DNA of 18,814 nt from DATDMG01 sp036518955 (GCA_036518955.1 DATDMG010000490.1:1-18814); one strand, 5' to 3'. Counted from the first letter of the stretch, positions 1 to 7,881 are shown. The notes: generated by a model not told the origin, from the sequence alone. Program-made: numbers and translations.

Positions 1-25
1 GGGGTGACGCGCAGCGCGTCACCCC
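1..25. terminator. Inverted repeat at the window edge, possible terminator of an off-window gene
   Basis: The first 25 bases form a perfect 12-bp inverted repeat around a single central base (arms 1-12 and 14-25, starting GGGGTGACG). No T-run follows. It is probably the stem of an intrinsic terminator for a gene lying to the left, or a palindromic protein-binding site. The left flank is cut off, so the full arm length is unknown. Confidence 0.4.
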
Positions 26-163
26 GGACCTCTTTGTGCCGGGTCATGCCCGGCTCCCCGGCGCGTCGTGCGCGTACCTGCGGACCTCCGCCACGAGGCG
101 ATCCGAGGCGGGCGCAGGCAGGTGGGTCGCTGAGCCCTGCCTCGCGGCGGAGGGCGTCACGAC

Positions 164-169
164 TACAGT
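164..169 (+). promoter_or_regulatory. Weak candidate -10 element upstream of the L,D-transpeptidase gene
   Basis: TACAGT matches the actinobacterial TANNNT -10 pattern and would place the transcript start near 176, leaving a leader of about 74 nt. No recognisable -35 hexamer lies at the right distance. The rest of 26-237 shows no convincing gene: the reading frames across it lack a ribosome binding site and have no recognisable domain. Confidence 0.25.
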
Positions 170-249
170 GGGCCGTGCCATGCGACAAGGGTTCATCCGG
201 GGGCGTTCAGCGGTGCGGGGGCCGGACGGGGCGGCGTGGAGGAGTTCTG

Positions 250-1656
250 GTGCGTAGGTCTCTGGCTGTGGTGGCCTTCGGGCTGGTGGTGGTGTCGGGA
301 GCAAGCGGGTGCTCCGGCTCGGGCGAGCACCCCGGGGCGCCGAGGGACCGGGCGGCGTCCGGTGCTTCCGCCGTGAGCCCGACGCCGAGCCACTCCCCGG
401 AGCCTGTCGTGACCTTCTCTCCCGCCACCGGGAGCACGAGTGTCCGGCCTGACCAGCAGGTCCGGGTGACCGTGGCGAACGGAGTCCTGACCTCGGTGAT
501 GGTCGAGTCCGGCGGCGGTCCGCAGGTCGCCGGAGGCCTCGATGCTGCCGCCACGACGTGGACCGCGACCGCCCCGCTGTCCGGTGGGTCCACCTACACC
601 GTGACGGCGCAGGCGCGGATGGCGGACGGCGGTACCCGGACGTTCACCTCGACGTTCTCGACGTTGAAGCCGTCGTCGACGATGTCCGCGGTGCTGCTGC
701 CCGGCGACGACTGGGTGGTCGGGGTCGGGATGCCGATCATCGTGCAGTTCGCCCGCGGCGTGAAGAACAAGGACGCCGCGGTGAAGACGCTCGACGTGGT
801 GACCACACCCTCGGTCGAGGGCGCCTGGCACTGGATGAACGACGAGTCGGTCTGGTGGCGGCCGCGGGACTTCTGGCCCGCCGGGACGAAGGTGAAGCTG
901 ACCGCCGCGATCGGCGGTGCCGAACTGGCGCCCGGGGTCTGGGGTCGGCGCACCTACACCGCCCAGTTCTCCATCGGCTCCTCGGTCATCAGCACCGTCG
1001 ACACGCGGCAGCACGCGATGACCGTCACGCAGGACGGACAGGTCGTCCGGGTGCTCCCGGTGACGACGGGCAAGGACGACCCGCGCTTCCGCACCCGCAA
1101 CGGCACCAAGGTCATCATGGAGAAGTTGGAGAGCGTCCGGATGGACGCGTCCACGACGGGCACCGACTCCAAGGATCCCGAGTTCTACGACACGGTCGAG
1201 TACTGGGCGATGCGGCTCACCTGGAGCGGGGAGTACCTGCACGCGCGACCCGGCAGCGACTGGGCCTTCGGCAAGGTGAACATCAGCCACGGCTGTACCG
1301 GCATGAGCAACAGCAACGCCAAGTGGCTCTTCACCTTCTCCAAGGTCGGGGACGTCGTGAAGTACACCGGCAGCTCGCGCCCGCTGGAGTTCGGCAACGG
1401 TTACACCGCTTGGGACATGCCGTTCGACCAGTGGGCGGCGCCGTACGGGCCGTCCGGAGGAGCGGCGTCCGGTTCGCCCTCGCCATCCGCCTCCGGATCG
1501 GCAGGGTCGCCGCCGACCACGTCGTCGGCGAGCACGTCGTCGCGGACCACGTCGCCTGCGGCGGGTGGGCCGTCCGGAGCACCCTCCAGCCTCGCACCGG
1601 CCTCCGCACCACCCGTAGGGGGTGGGCGCGCCGTAGGGGGTGGGCGCGGGCTCTGA
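250..1656 (+). CDS. Lipoprotein L,D-transpeptidase (YkuD family) with Ig-like domains
   Basis: It makes 3-3 cross-links between meso-diaminopimelate residues of peptidoglycan, outside the membrane. From the GTG at 250 (GGAGGAG at 238-244, 5-nt gap) it is 468 aa. The N-terminus is a lipoprotein signal with a lipobox ending at Cys21. Two Ig-like modules (about 53-138 and 144-243) precede the YkuD domain (about 245-385). The catalytic motif is SHGC, with His347 and nucleophile Cys349. This layout matches the mycobacterial LdtMt2 class. After residue 398 comes a Pro/Ser/Thr/Gly-rich tail, ending in a duplicated 18-bp segment. The frame stays open upstream to position 4, but that stretch is Arg/Pro-rich with no signal or RBS, so the longer start is rejected. 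It converges on qcrB. The family assignment is firm; which Ldt paralogue it is cannot be told. Confidence 0.93.
   Translation: MRRSLAVVAFGLVVVSGASGCSGSGEHPGAPRDRAASGASAVSPTPSHSPEPVVTFSPATGSTSVRPDQQVRVTVANGVLTSVMVESGGGPQVAGGLDAAATTWTATAPLSGGSTYTVTAQARMADGGTRTFTSTFSTLKPSSTMSAVLLPGDDWVVGVGMPIIVQFARGVKNKDAAVKTLDVVTTPSVEGAWHWMNDESVWWRPRDFWPAGTKVKLTAAIGGAELAPGVWGRRTYTAQFSIGSSVISTVDTRQHAMTVTQDGQVVRVLPVTTGKDDPRFRTRNGTKVIMEKLESVRMDASTTGTDSKDPEFYDTVEYWAMRLTWSGEYLHARPGSDWAFGKVNISHGCTGMSNSNAKWLFTFSKVGDVVKYTGSSRPLEFGNGYTAWDMPFDQWAAPYGPSGGAASGSPSPSASGSAGSPPTTSSASTSSRTTSPAAGGPSGAPSSLAPASAPPVGGGRAVGGGRGL
1613..1648. repeat. 18-bp perfect tandem duplication in the L,D-transpeptidase tail
   Basis: Positions 1613-1630 and 1631-1648 are identical (unit begins CCGTAGGGGGTGGGCGCG). 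The unit is a multiple of three, so it adds six residues (a GGGRAV-type repeat) just before the stop codon without disturbing the frame. Confidence 0.85.
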
Positions 1657-1722
1657 TCCGGCGAGTCGTCGTCCCGCGCACAGCGTTCGCGCCGGCCCTC
1701 GGCAGGCAGGGGCGGGGCGACA

Positions 1723-1757
1723 AGGGGCCCGGGCGGGAGATTCCCGCCCGGGCCCCT
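1723..1757. terminator. Bidirectional intrinsic terminator between convergent ldt and qcrB
   Basis: A perfect 16-bp GC-rich stem (arms 1723-1738 and 1742-1757) encloses a 3-nt loop. It lies 67 nt after the L,D-transpeptidase stop and 70 nt after the qcrB stop on the other strand. Neither side has a T-run, as is common for actinobacterial terminators, so the stem alone would have to act. Its symmetry and convergent position suggest it serves both transcripts. Confidence 0.85.
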
Positions 1758-1826
1758 GCTGCTCTTGCCGGGACTTCGGGGTGGCTCACTCGCGTTCGCC
1801 GGCCCCGGACGGCCACGGGGACGGCG

Positions 1827-3491
1827 TCAGTCGCCGGCTGTGACGGCGTGTGCCTGGGGCTCGGCCGCGTGGCCTTCGACCGCGGGGTGCTCGTGCTCGT
1901 GGTGAGCCGCCTCCAGTTCGGCCGGCGAGACCGGGGTGACGCGGTCCTCGAAGTAGAACTTCGACAGCCGGTAGCCCAGGCGTGCCCCGAACCCACCGGG
2001 TCGGCGGACGCCGTGCTCGTCCTCCACCTCCGGCAGAGCCATCGGGGCCTGCTCCTCGTGCTGGACGAGCCGCCACCTGGCGTACGGGTCGAGCGGCTGG
2101 TGCACCTCGAAGAACTCACCGGTCTCGGTCCGCACGATCGTGCCGGTCTCGCGGCCGTGCAGCACCATCTCGCGGTCCTTGCGTTGCAGTCCGAGGCAGA
2201 TCCGCTTGGTGACCATGAACGCCAGCGGGGGTAGCACGATCACGAGGACACGCAGCGTGTTGGTGATGTCGTTGATGGACAGGTCGAAGTGTGTGGCGAA
2301 GATGTCGTTGCCGCCGCTGACCAGCAGCAGCAGGTAGAACGTGATCGCCATGACGCCGAGCCCGGTACGGGTCGGGACATTGCGCGGTCGATCCAGGAGG
2401 TGGTGCTCTCGCTTGTCACCGGTGGCCTTGGCCTCGATCCAGGGATACAGGATCAGCAGCACCGTCAGAATCCCCGGCATGATCAGCGCGGGAATGACGA
2501 TGTTGAACGACCAGGTGTGGCCGAGGAGGGTGAACTCGAAGAACCCGGGCATGAGCCGGACGGCGCCGTCCATGAAGCCCATGTACCAGTCGGGCTGGGC
2601 GTCGGCGGAGACCGGTGAGGGGTCGTAGGAGTTGAAGGCCCAGACCGGGTTGATCTGCAGGACCGCCGACATCAGCGCGATCACGCCGAACACGATGAAG
2701 AAGAAGCCGCCTGCCTTCGCGGTGTACACCGGGAACAACGGGTACCCGACCACGTTCTTGTTGGTCCGACCCGGTCCGGGGTACTGGGTGTGCTTCTGCA
2801 GGAACACCAGCAGCAGATGCGCCCCGATCAGCGCCAGGAAGATCGCGGGCAGCAGCAGCACGTGGATCGTGTAGATCCGCGGGATGAACGCCTCTCCCGG
2901 GAACTGCCCGCCGAACAGGAAGAACGCGACGTACGAGCCGACGATCGGGATCGCCAGGACGATCGCGTACGCGATGCGCAGCCCGTTGCCGGAGAGCAGG
3001 TCGTCAGGGAGCGAGTAGCCGAGGAACCCCTCGATCAGGGCGAGGATCGCCAGCAGCGACCCGATCACCCAGTTCAGCTCGCGGGGCTTGCGGAACGCAC
3101 CGGTGAAGAACACCCGGAACATGTGCGTGATGATCGCCGCGACGAAGACGAGCGCCGCCCAGTGGTGGATCTGCCGCATCAGCAGGCCGCCGCGCACGTC
3201 GAAGGACATCCGCACCGTGGAGGCGAACGCCTCTGACACCCGCTGACCCTGCAGCGGAGTGTAGGCACCGTTGTAGGTCGTCTCCCCGACACTCGGGACG
3301 AAGAAGAAGGTCAGGAACGTCCCGGACAGCAGCAGGATGATGAAGCTGTACAGGGCGACCTCGCCCAGCATGAAGGACCAGTGGTCGGGGAAGAGCTTGC
3401 GGGCCAGATACTTGACCGGCTTACCGGCCCCGACCCGCTCATCGATGAAGTTGCCGAGACCGGACGCGGCTCGTGAGGTTGTCGTGCTCAT
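1827..3491 (-). CDS. qcrB: Cytochrome bc1 complex cytochrome b subunit QcrB
   Basis: This is the membrane core of the menaquinol:cytochrome c reductase. It holds two b hemes and the quinol oxidation and reduction sites. The 554-aa product has the expected multi-helix pattern. Heme ligand pairs are His109/His123 in helix B and His210/His225 in helix D; the second pair has 14 intervening residues, a spacing I associate with b6-type cytochromes. The Qo-site motif is PDWY at 300-303, the form usual in actinobacteria, in place of PEWY. A long hydrophilic C-terminal tail ends in a His/Glu-rich stretch. The ATG at 3491 overlaps the qcrA stop by 4 nt (ATGA) and has GGGAG 5 nt upstream, so translation is probably coupled. 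The frame continues upstream inside qcrA, but that is not coding for this protein. It is the last gene of the operon. Confidence 0.97.
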   Translation of the reverse strand: MSTTTSRAASGLGNFIDERVGAGKPVKYLARKLFPDHWSFMLGEVALYSFIILLLSGTFLTFFFVPSVGETTYNGAYTPLQGQRVSEAFASTVRMSFDVRGGLLMRQIHHWAALVFVAAIITHMFRVFFTGAFRKPRELNWVIGSLLAILALIEGFLGYSLPDDLLSGNGLRIAYAIVLAIPIVGSYVAFFLFGGQFPGEAFIPRIYTIHVLLLPAIFLALIGAHLLLVFLQKHTQYPGPGRTNKNVVGYPLFPVYTAKAGGFFFIVFGVIALMSAVLQINPVWAFNSYDPSPVSADAQPDWYMGFMDGAVRLMPGFFEFTLLGHTWSFNIVIPALIMPGILTVLLILYPWIEAKATGDKREHHLLDRPRNVPTRTGLGVMAITFYLLLLVSGGNDIFATHFDLSINDITNTLRVLVIVLPPLAFMVTKRICLGLQRKDREMVLHGRETGTIVRTETGEFFEVHQPLDPYARWRLVQHEEQAPMALPEVEDEHGVRRPGGFGARLGYRLSKFYFEDRVTPVSPAELEAAHHEHEHPAVEGHAAEPQAHAVTAGD

Positions 3492-4522
3492 CCGCGCTCC
3501 CAGTAGCTCGGGCCGACGGGCTCCTTGAAGCCATCCTTCGCGATCAGGTAACCCTCCTCGTCCACCGTAATAGGCAGCTGTGGCAGCGGCCTCTTGGCGG
3601 GCCCGAAAATCACCGCGCAGTTCTTCGTGACGTCGAAGGTCGACTGGTGGCACGGGCAGAGCAGGTGGTGGGTCTGCTGCTCGTACAGGCCGACCGGGCA
3701 GCCCATGTGGGTGCAGATCTTCGAGTACGCCACGATGCCGTCGTAGGCGCCGCCCTTCGACGCCGGGTCGAGGTCGGCCGGGTCGAGCCGCATCAGCAGG
3801 ACGGCGGCCTTGGCCCGCTCCTCCATCTTCTCGCCCGGCGCCTGCAGCCCGTCCGGCATGACGTGGACGACGGAACCGATCTGGACGTCGGACGCCTTGA
3901 TCGGGGTGCCCCTGCCCACGTCTCGAACGAGGCGGTCGCCGGCCTTCCAGGGGGTGGTCGCCAGGTCGGTACCCGGCATCGGCCCGCTGTCCCGCAGGAA
4001 GGCGATGGCCGGCAGCGGGATCAGGGCGAGCGCGCCGATGAGCGTGTTGCGGATGAGTGGCCGTCGGCCGAAGCCCGACTCCGCCGCTCCCTCGGCCAGG
4101 ATGGCGAGGGCGTCCGCGCGGTCCTCGTCGGAGCTGCGCATCGGGTGCCGCAGCTCGATCCGTTCCTCGTCGGGCATCAAGGTCTTGGCCCAATGGATGG
4201 CGCCGGCGCCGAGCCCGAAGAGGGCGAGGAAGAGGCCGGTGCCGAGGAGGATGTTCGAGAGCTCGACCCTGGACAGGTGCTGGTCCATGGTGAGGTTGCC
4301 CTCGAACTTGACCGAGAAGTAGGCGACGAGGGTCAGGATCGTGCCCAGGGCCGACAGGCCGAACAGGGCGGCGACCTGACGCTCGGCGCGCTTGGCGGCC
4401 TTGGCGTCGATGTCCGTCAGGCGGTGCCGGTGGTCCGGCAGGCCCGGGTTCTCGAAGCGCCGGGCCACCTCGCCGCCGTCGACCGTCGCGACGTCAGTGG
4501 GGTGTTGATCGCTGGTGCTCAT
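3488..4522 (-). CDS. qcrA: Cytochrome bc1 complex Rieske iron-sulfur subunit QcrA
   Basis: It transfers electrons from menaquinol at the Qo site to the diheme cytochrome through a [2Fe-2S] cluster. The 344-aa product has three predicted membrane helices (about 50-72, 88-112 and 160-176), as in other actinobacterial QcrA proteins, where most Rieske subunits have one. Box 1 is CTHMGC, giving ligands Cys270 and His272. Box 2 is CPCHQS, giving ligands Cys289 and His292. Cys275 and Cys291 are placed for the usual stabilising disulfide. The ATG at 4522 lies 17 nt after the qcrC stop, with AGGA upstream. The frame is open further upstream inside qcrC but lacks family sequence there. Its stop overlaps the qcrB start. 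Confidence 0.97.
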   Translation of the reverse strand: MSTSDQHPTDVATVDGGEVARRFENPGLPDHRHRLTDIDAKAAKRAERQVAALFGLSALGTILTLVAYFSVKFEGNLTMDQHLSRVELSNILLGTGLFLALFGLGAGAIHWAKTLMPDEERIELRHPMRSSDEDRADALAILAEGAAESGFGRRPLIRNTLIGALALIPLPAIAFLRDSGPMPGTDLATTPWKAGDRLVRDVGRGTPIKASDVQIGSVVHVMPDGLQAPGEKMEERAKAAVLLMRLDPADLDPASKGGAYDGIVAYSKICTHMGCPVGLYEQQTHHLLCPCHQSTFDVTKNCAVIFGPAKRPLPQLPITVDEEGYLIAKDGFKEPVGPSYWERG

Positions 4523-4539
4523 GGGATCGTTCCTGTCGC

Positions 4540-5316
4540 TCAGGATGACTTGGCGCCGAGCCACACCGCGCAGCCGATCAGGGCTGCGAGCCCGACGACC
4601 CACCCGACCAGGCCCTCGGACACCGGGCCGATGCCGCCCAGTGCGAACCCACCGGGGGACGGTGCCGTCTTGATGGTGCGGACCCAGGCGATGATGTCGC
4701 GCTTGCTCTCCGGGTCGATGTTGGTGTCGCTGAACACCGGCATGGACTGCGGGCCGGTCTCCATCGCCTCGTAGATCTGGGTCGGCGTGGTGTTGTTCAG
4801 GTTCGGCGCGTACTTGCCCCGGGTGAGGGCACCGCCGTTGGCTGCGAAGTTGTGGCACATGGCGCAGTTGGTGCGGAAGAGCTCACCTCCGCGTGCCGGG
4901 TTGCCCTTGGCCGGGTCGACCGCGTCCGCAGACGGGACGGCGGGGCCGGGACCCAGCGAGGCGATGTACGCCGCCATCTTCTTGATCTCGTCCTGGGTGA
5001 ACTTGCGCCCGGTCGCCGGTGCCTGGGGCCCGCTGGCCGGCAGCGGCATCCGGCCGGTCCCCACCTGGAAGTCGACGGCCGCTGCCCCGACCCCGATCAG
5101 CGACGGCGCGTTGCCCCGGCCCTGCGCGTCGAGGTTGTGACAGGTGGCGCAGTTCGCCAGGAAGAGTTGCCTGCCGGCCGCGACGTCGTCAGTGGTCGCC
5201 GCGGACGCCCGGCTGGGCACGGCGAGGGCGTAGACGAGGCCGGTGACGACGAGGCTGAGCAGCACGAGCACCGCCGAGGCCATCGGATGCCGGCGGCGGG
5301 CTGCGAGAGCGGTCAC
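4540..5316 (-). CDS. qcrC: Diheme cytochrome c subunit QcrC of the bcc complex
   Basis: It carries electrons from the Rieske centre straight to the aa3 oxidase, taking the place of a soluble cytochrome c, which fits a bcc-aa3 supercomplex. The 258-aa product has an N-terminal membrane segment (about 15-36) and two cytochrome c domains. Their heme-binding motifs are CATCH (Cys56, Cys59, His60) and CAMCH (Cys151, Cys154, His155). Likely axial methionines are Met90 in GRMPLP and Met192 in SMPVF. A C-terminal anchor spans about 234-254. The start is the GTG at 5316, with AGGAGAG ending 6 nt upstream. The 121-nt gap back to ctaE holds no gene and no strong promoter, so ctaE and qcrC are probably cotranscribed. 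Confidence 0.97.
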   Translation of the reverse strand: MTALAARRRHPMASAVLVLLSLVVTGLVYALAVPSRASAATTDDVAAGRQLFLANCATCHNLDAQGRGNAPSLIGVGAAAVDFQVGTGRMPLPASGPQAPATGRKFTQDEIKKMAAYIASLGPGPAVPSADAVDPAKGNPARGGELFRTNCAMCHNFAANGGALTRGKYAPNLNNTTPTQIYEAMETGPQSMPVFSDTNIDPESKRDIIAWVRTIKTAPSPGGFALGGIGPVSEGLVGWVVGLAALIGCAVWLGAKSS

Positions 5317-5437
5317 GGTCTTCTCTCCTGGTCGAGTCGGGGCCGGTTGCCGTGCGCCGGGACCCGGATCGCGGCGTCGTCCGGGGTGGCCGACGGGCCT
5401 GCGGGCGGTCGCCGGGCGGCGGCGGGCGTGATAGGGC

Positions 5438-6097
5438 TCACTGCAGCACGTAGATGACGAGGAACAGGCCGATCCAGACGACGTCCACGAAGTGCCAGTA
5501 GTACGAGGTGACGATGGCGCTGGTGGCCTCCTGGTGACCGAAGCGCTTGACGGCGAAACTGCGACCGATGATCAGCAGGAACGCCATCAGGCCGCCGGTG
5601 ACGTGGAGGCCGTGGAAGCCGGTCGCCATATAGAACACCGAGCCGAAGCCGCTTGAGGAGATGGTCAGGTTATCCCTCACCAGATTCGCGTATTCGTAGA
5701 TCTGTCCGGCGACGAACAGTCCACCCGCGATGTAGGTGAGGACGTACCACTCCCGCATGCCCCAGTTCTGCCAGCCGTGGCGCCGGGTCCACGGCGTCCA
5801 CCAAGGCCCCAGCGCGCCCGGTTGCAGGCGTTCGGCCGCGAAGACCCCCATCTGGCACCACACCGAGCTCAGCACCAGGTTGATGGTGTTGGCCAGGGAG
5901 AAGGGGATGTTGAGTTTGTCGGGCTCGGTGACCCACTCCTGCGGTTGTACCGCCCGGATCGTGAAGTAGATCGCGAAAAGTCCCGCGAAGAACATCAACT
6001 CACTGGCCAGCCAGACGATGGTGCCGACCTGCACCATGTTGGGCCGGTTGATGCTGGGATGCCCGGTGGGGGTCTCAGCCAGGGATGCGGTCGCCAC
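5438..6097 (-). CDS. ctaE: Cytochrome c oxidase subunit III (CtaE)
   Basis: This is subunit III of the aa3-type oxidase. It supports proton uptake and stability of the catalytic subunits. The 219-aa product has the conserved start of the family (NRPNMV...VWLASELMFFAGL, with Glu33), then GFHGLHVTGG at 160-169 and the closing YYWHFVDVVW segment. The GTG at 6097 is chosen because family homology begins just after it and a -10-like hexamer ends 6 nt before it, which suggests a leaderless mRNA. A longer form from 6169 would add 24 unrelated residues. Compared with my memory of the M. tuberculosis protein, it has an extra Trp-rich stretch around residues 93-113. The catalytic subunit genes ctaC and ctaD are not in the window. 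Confidence 0.95.
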   Translation of the reverse strand: MATASLAETPTGHPSINRPNMVQVGTIVWLASELMFFAGLFAIYFTIRAVQPQEWVTEPDKLNIPFSLANTINLVLSSVWCQMGVFAAERLQPGALGPWWTPWTRRHGWQNWGMREWYVLTYIAGGLFVAGQIYEYANLVRDNLTISSSGFGSVFYMATGFHGLHVTGGLMAFLLIIGRSFAVKRFGHQEATSAIVTSYYWHFVDVVWIGLFLVIYVLQ

Positions 6098-6103
6098 GGC
6101 GTC

Positions 6104-6109
6104 ATTATT
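6104..6109 (-). promoter_or_regulatory. Candidate -10 element for leaderless transcription of ctaE
   Basis: On the minus strand AATAAT (5 of 6 matches to TATAAT) is followed by exactly 6 nt and then the GTG start of ctaE, so transcription would begin on the start codon. No Shine-Dalgarno sequence precedes the GTG. A 6-bp inverted repeat, GCACCC-GGT-GGGTGC, sits at 6113-6127 in the -10/-35 spacer. No convincing -35 is visible. Confidence 0.6.
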
Positions 6110-6163
6110 GCGGCACCCGGTGGGTGCGGCGTCAGCGGGTGGCGCTCCACGTCGTGCCGCCCA

Positions 6164-6208
6164 GGTCACATTATGGTCACACCGGCCTGGTCACCCGGGC
6201 TCGTCACA
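6164..6208. promoter_or_regulatory. Cluster of GGTCAC repeats upstream of ctaE, candidate regulator sites
   Basis: GGTCACA occurs at 6164-6170 and 6175-6181 (11-bp period). GGTCACC follows at 6189-6195 and CGTCACA at 6202-6208. On the ctaE strand these read TGTGACC and sit about 67 to 111 nt upstream of the proposed ctaE transcript start, in the divergent ctaE/receiver-protein spacer. Same-strand repeats about one helical turn apart suggest cooperative binding by an unidentified regulator. Confidence 0.45.
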
Positions 6209-6244
6209 GCGGCCTGCCCGTCGGGGTCGGACCGCTGCCACCGG

Positions 6245-6250
6245 TACGAT
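6245..6250 (+). promoter_or_regulatory. Weak candidate -10 element for the receiver protein-trpD unit
   Basis: TACGAT fits TANNNT and would start a transcript near 6257, about 116 nt before the receiver-protein ATG. No clear -35 is present. The 275-nt spacer 6098-6372 otherwise contains the GGTCAC cluster and no supportable gene. Confidence 0.3.
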
Positions 6251-6372
6251 CCCCCCAACCGCGTGCGGGCCCAGCTGACCGAGCCGGCGGGCGGCGCATG
6301 AACCGACCGTTCGTGACGGCGTCGGCACTGCGATCGGCGGCGCCGAGCACCGCACTTCAGTGGAGACCACGG

Positions 6373-6807
6373 ATGACCAGCACTCCCGCCCCGGCCGGCC
6401 ACCACGTCGACGGTGCCCATGAGGTTCTGTCCGTGCTGCTGTACAGCAGCGACGCCAACACGCGGGAGTCCGTGCGGCTGGCCGTCGGTCGGCGTCCGGC
6501 GCCGGACCTGCCGCCGGTCGCCTGGCGGGAGTGCGCCACCGAGGCGGCGGTGATCGCCGCGGTGGACGCCGGCGGGCTGGACCTGCTGATCCTGGACGGC
6601 GAGGCGTCGCCCGCCGGCGGGATGGGTCTGTGCAAGCAGCTGAAGGACGAGATATATCACTGCCCGCCGGTACTGGTGCTCACCGGACGCCCCCAGGACG
6701 CCTGGCTCGCCACTTGGTCCCGGGCCGACTACGCGGTGCCGCTGCCGGTGGATCCGGTCGTGATCAGCGAAGCGGTCGCGCGGCTGGCCCGCCGCGGGAA
6801 GGCCTGA
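6373..6807 (+). CDS. Atypical receiver-domain (pseudo-response-regulator) protein
   Basis: This 144-aa protein is almost entirely one receiver-like domain, with no output domain attached. The beta1 segment VLLYSSDANTRE (about 21-32) keeps only one acidic residue of the usual pair. The phospho-acceptor position is present as Asp75 in LLILDGE, and Thr104 sits in VLVLTGRPQD. The conserved Lys of the KP motif is replaced by Leu124 (VPLP). It therefore probably does not follow normal phosphorelay chemistry. I recall homologues next to trpD in other actinobacteria; their function is not known to me. The ATG at 6373 has GGAG 7 nt upstream. An in-frame ATG at 6298 is possible but adds non-conserved residues. 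The stop lies 2 nt before trpD, so the two are probably coupled. Confidence 0.8.
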   Translation: MTSTPAPAGHHVDGAHEVLSVLLYSSDANTRESVRLAVGRRPAPDLPPVAWRECATEAAVIAAVDAGGLDLLILDGEASPAGGMGLCKQLKDEIYHCPPVLVLTGRPQDAWLATWSRADYAVPLPVDPVVISEAVARLARRGKA

Positions 6808-6809
6808 CC

Positions 6810-7859
6810 GTGGTGGTCTCCGGCTCGGGCGTGCCGACGTGGCCCGGGCTGGTGTCGGCTCTGCTTGCCCGGCGGGACCTCGCCCGGGCCGAGGCGGAGT
6901 GGGCGATGGACCAGGTGATGAACGGCGACACCACCCCGGTGCAGCTGGCCGGGTTCCTGGTGGCGTTGCGCGCGAAGGGCGAAACGGTCGAGGAGCTCGC
7001 GGGACTGGCAGCGGCCATGCTGCGCCGCGCGATCCGGATCGAGGTGCCCGGCCCGTGCGTCGATGTCGTGGGTACCGGCGGTGACCGGCATCACACGGTG
7101 AACATCTCCACGATGGCGGCGCTCGTGGTGGCGGGAGCCGGCCGGCGCGTGGTCAAGCACGGCAACCGCTCGGCCTCTTCCTCGTCCGGTGCGGCGGACG
7201 TGCTGGAGGCGCTCGGGGTCCGGCTGGACCACACCCCCGCCCGGATCGCCGAGCTGGCGACCGAGGTGGGGATCACGTTCTGCTTCGCGCAGCGCTTCCA
7301 CCCGGGCTTCCGGCACGCGGCGGAGGCGCGCAGCGGTCTCGGCGTGCCGACGGCGTTCAACTTTCTCGGGCCGCTGACCAACCCCGCCCAGCCGATGGCG
7401 AGCGCGATCGGGGTGTTCGACGAGCGGATGGCCGGCCTGATCGCCGGGGTGCTGGCGGCGCAGCGGCGCAGCGCCCTGGTCTTCCGGGGGGAGGACGGGC
7501 TGGACGAGATGTCGACCACCGCGCCGACCCGGGTCTGGGTCGTCGCGGGTGGTGAGGTCCGTCAGGAGCGAGTGGACGCCGAGGGGTTGGGCCTGTCCCG
7601 GGTCGAGCTGGCCGCGCTCCGGGGCGGCGACGCCGCCCACAACGCGCGTGTGGTCCGGGACGTGCTGGCCGGTCGCCCCGGCCCGGTGCGGGACGCGGTC
7701 GTCCTCAACGCGGCGGCGGCGCTGGTGGCAGCCGAGCCGTCGGTGGGGGCCGGGCTGACGGACCGGCTGGCGGCAACGCTGTCGGAGGCGTCGGCGTCCA
7801 TCGACTCCGGGGCTGCGGCCGAGGTGCTCGACCGGTGGGTGAAGGCCTCCCAGGGGTGA
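6810..7859 (+). CDS. trpD: Anthranilate phosphoribosyltransferase TrpD
   Basis: It joins anthranilate to PRPP to give phosphoribosyl-anthranilate, the second step of the tryptophan branch, in the cytoplasm. The 349-aa product has the family's usual length. It carries the PRPP-binding loop GTGGD (88-92), KHGN (116-119), an SASSSSGAADVLEALG segment (121-136), FNFLGPLTNP (183-192) and the Mg-binding Asp232-Glu233 in GLDEMSTT. Arg174 sits where the anthranilate-contacting arginine is expected. The GTG at 6810 has GGGAAGG at 6796-6802. It is separated by 2 nt from the receiver-like gene and is not accompanied by other trp genes here, as in the M. tuberculosis locus. The upstream extension of the frame lies inside the receiver gene and is not used. 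Confidence 0.96.
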   Translation: MVVSGSGVPTWPGLVSALLARRDLARAEAEWAMDQVMNGDTTPVQLAGFLVALRAKGETVEELAGLAAAMLRRAIRIEVPGPCVDVVGTGGDRHHTVNISTMAALVVAGAGRRVVKHGNRSASSSSGAADVLEALGVRLDHTPARIAELATEVGITFCFAQRFHPGFRHAAEARSGLGVPTAFNFLGPLTNPAQPMASAIGVFDERMAGLIAGVLAAQRRSALVFRGEDGLDEMSTTAPTRVWVVAGGEVRQERVDAEGLGLSRVELAALRGGDAAHNARVVRDVLAGRPGPVRDAVVLNAAAALVAAEPSVGAGLTDRLAATLSEASASIDSGAAAEVLDRWVKASQG

Positions 7860-7881
7860 TCGCGCCCTGAGCGCCCTGTTG

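Noticed and set aside
4..249. N-terminal extension of the L,D-transpeptidase to position 4
   Set aside because: It would bury the lipoprotein signal behind 82 Arg/Pro-rich residues. A strong ribosome binding site fits the GTG at 250.
193..1290. A 365-codon minus-strand frame opposite the L,D-transpeptidase gene
   Set aside because: Composition is Arg/His/Gly/Pro-rich, typical of antisense frames in GC-rich DNA. The + strand encodes the conserved SHGC domain.
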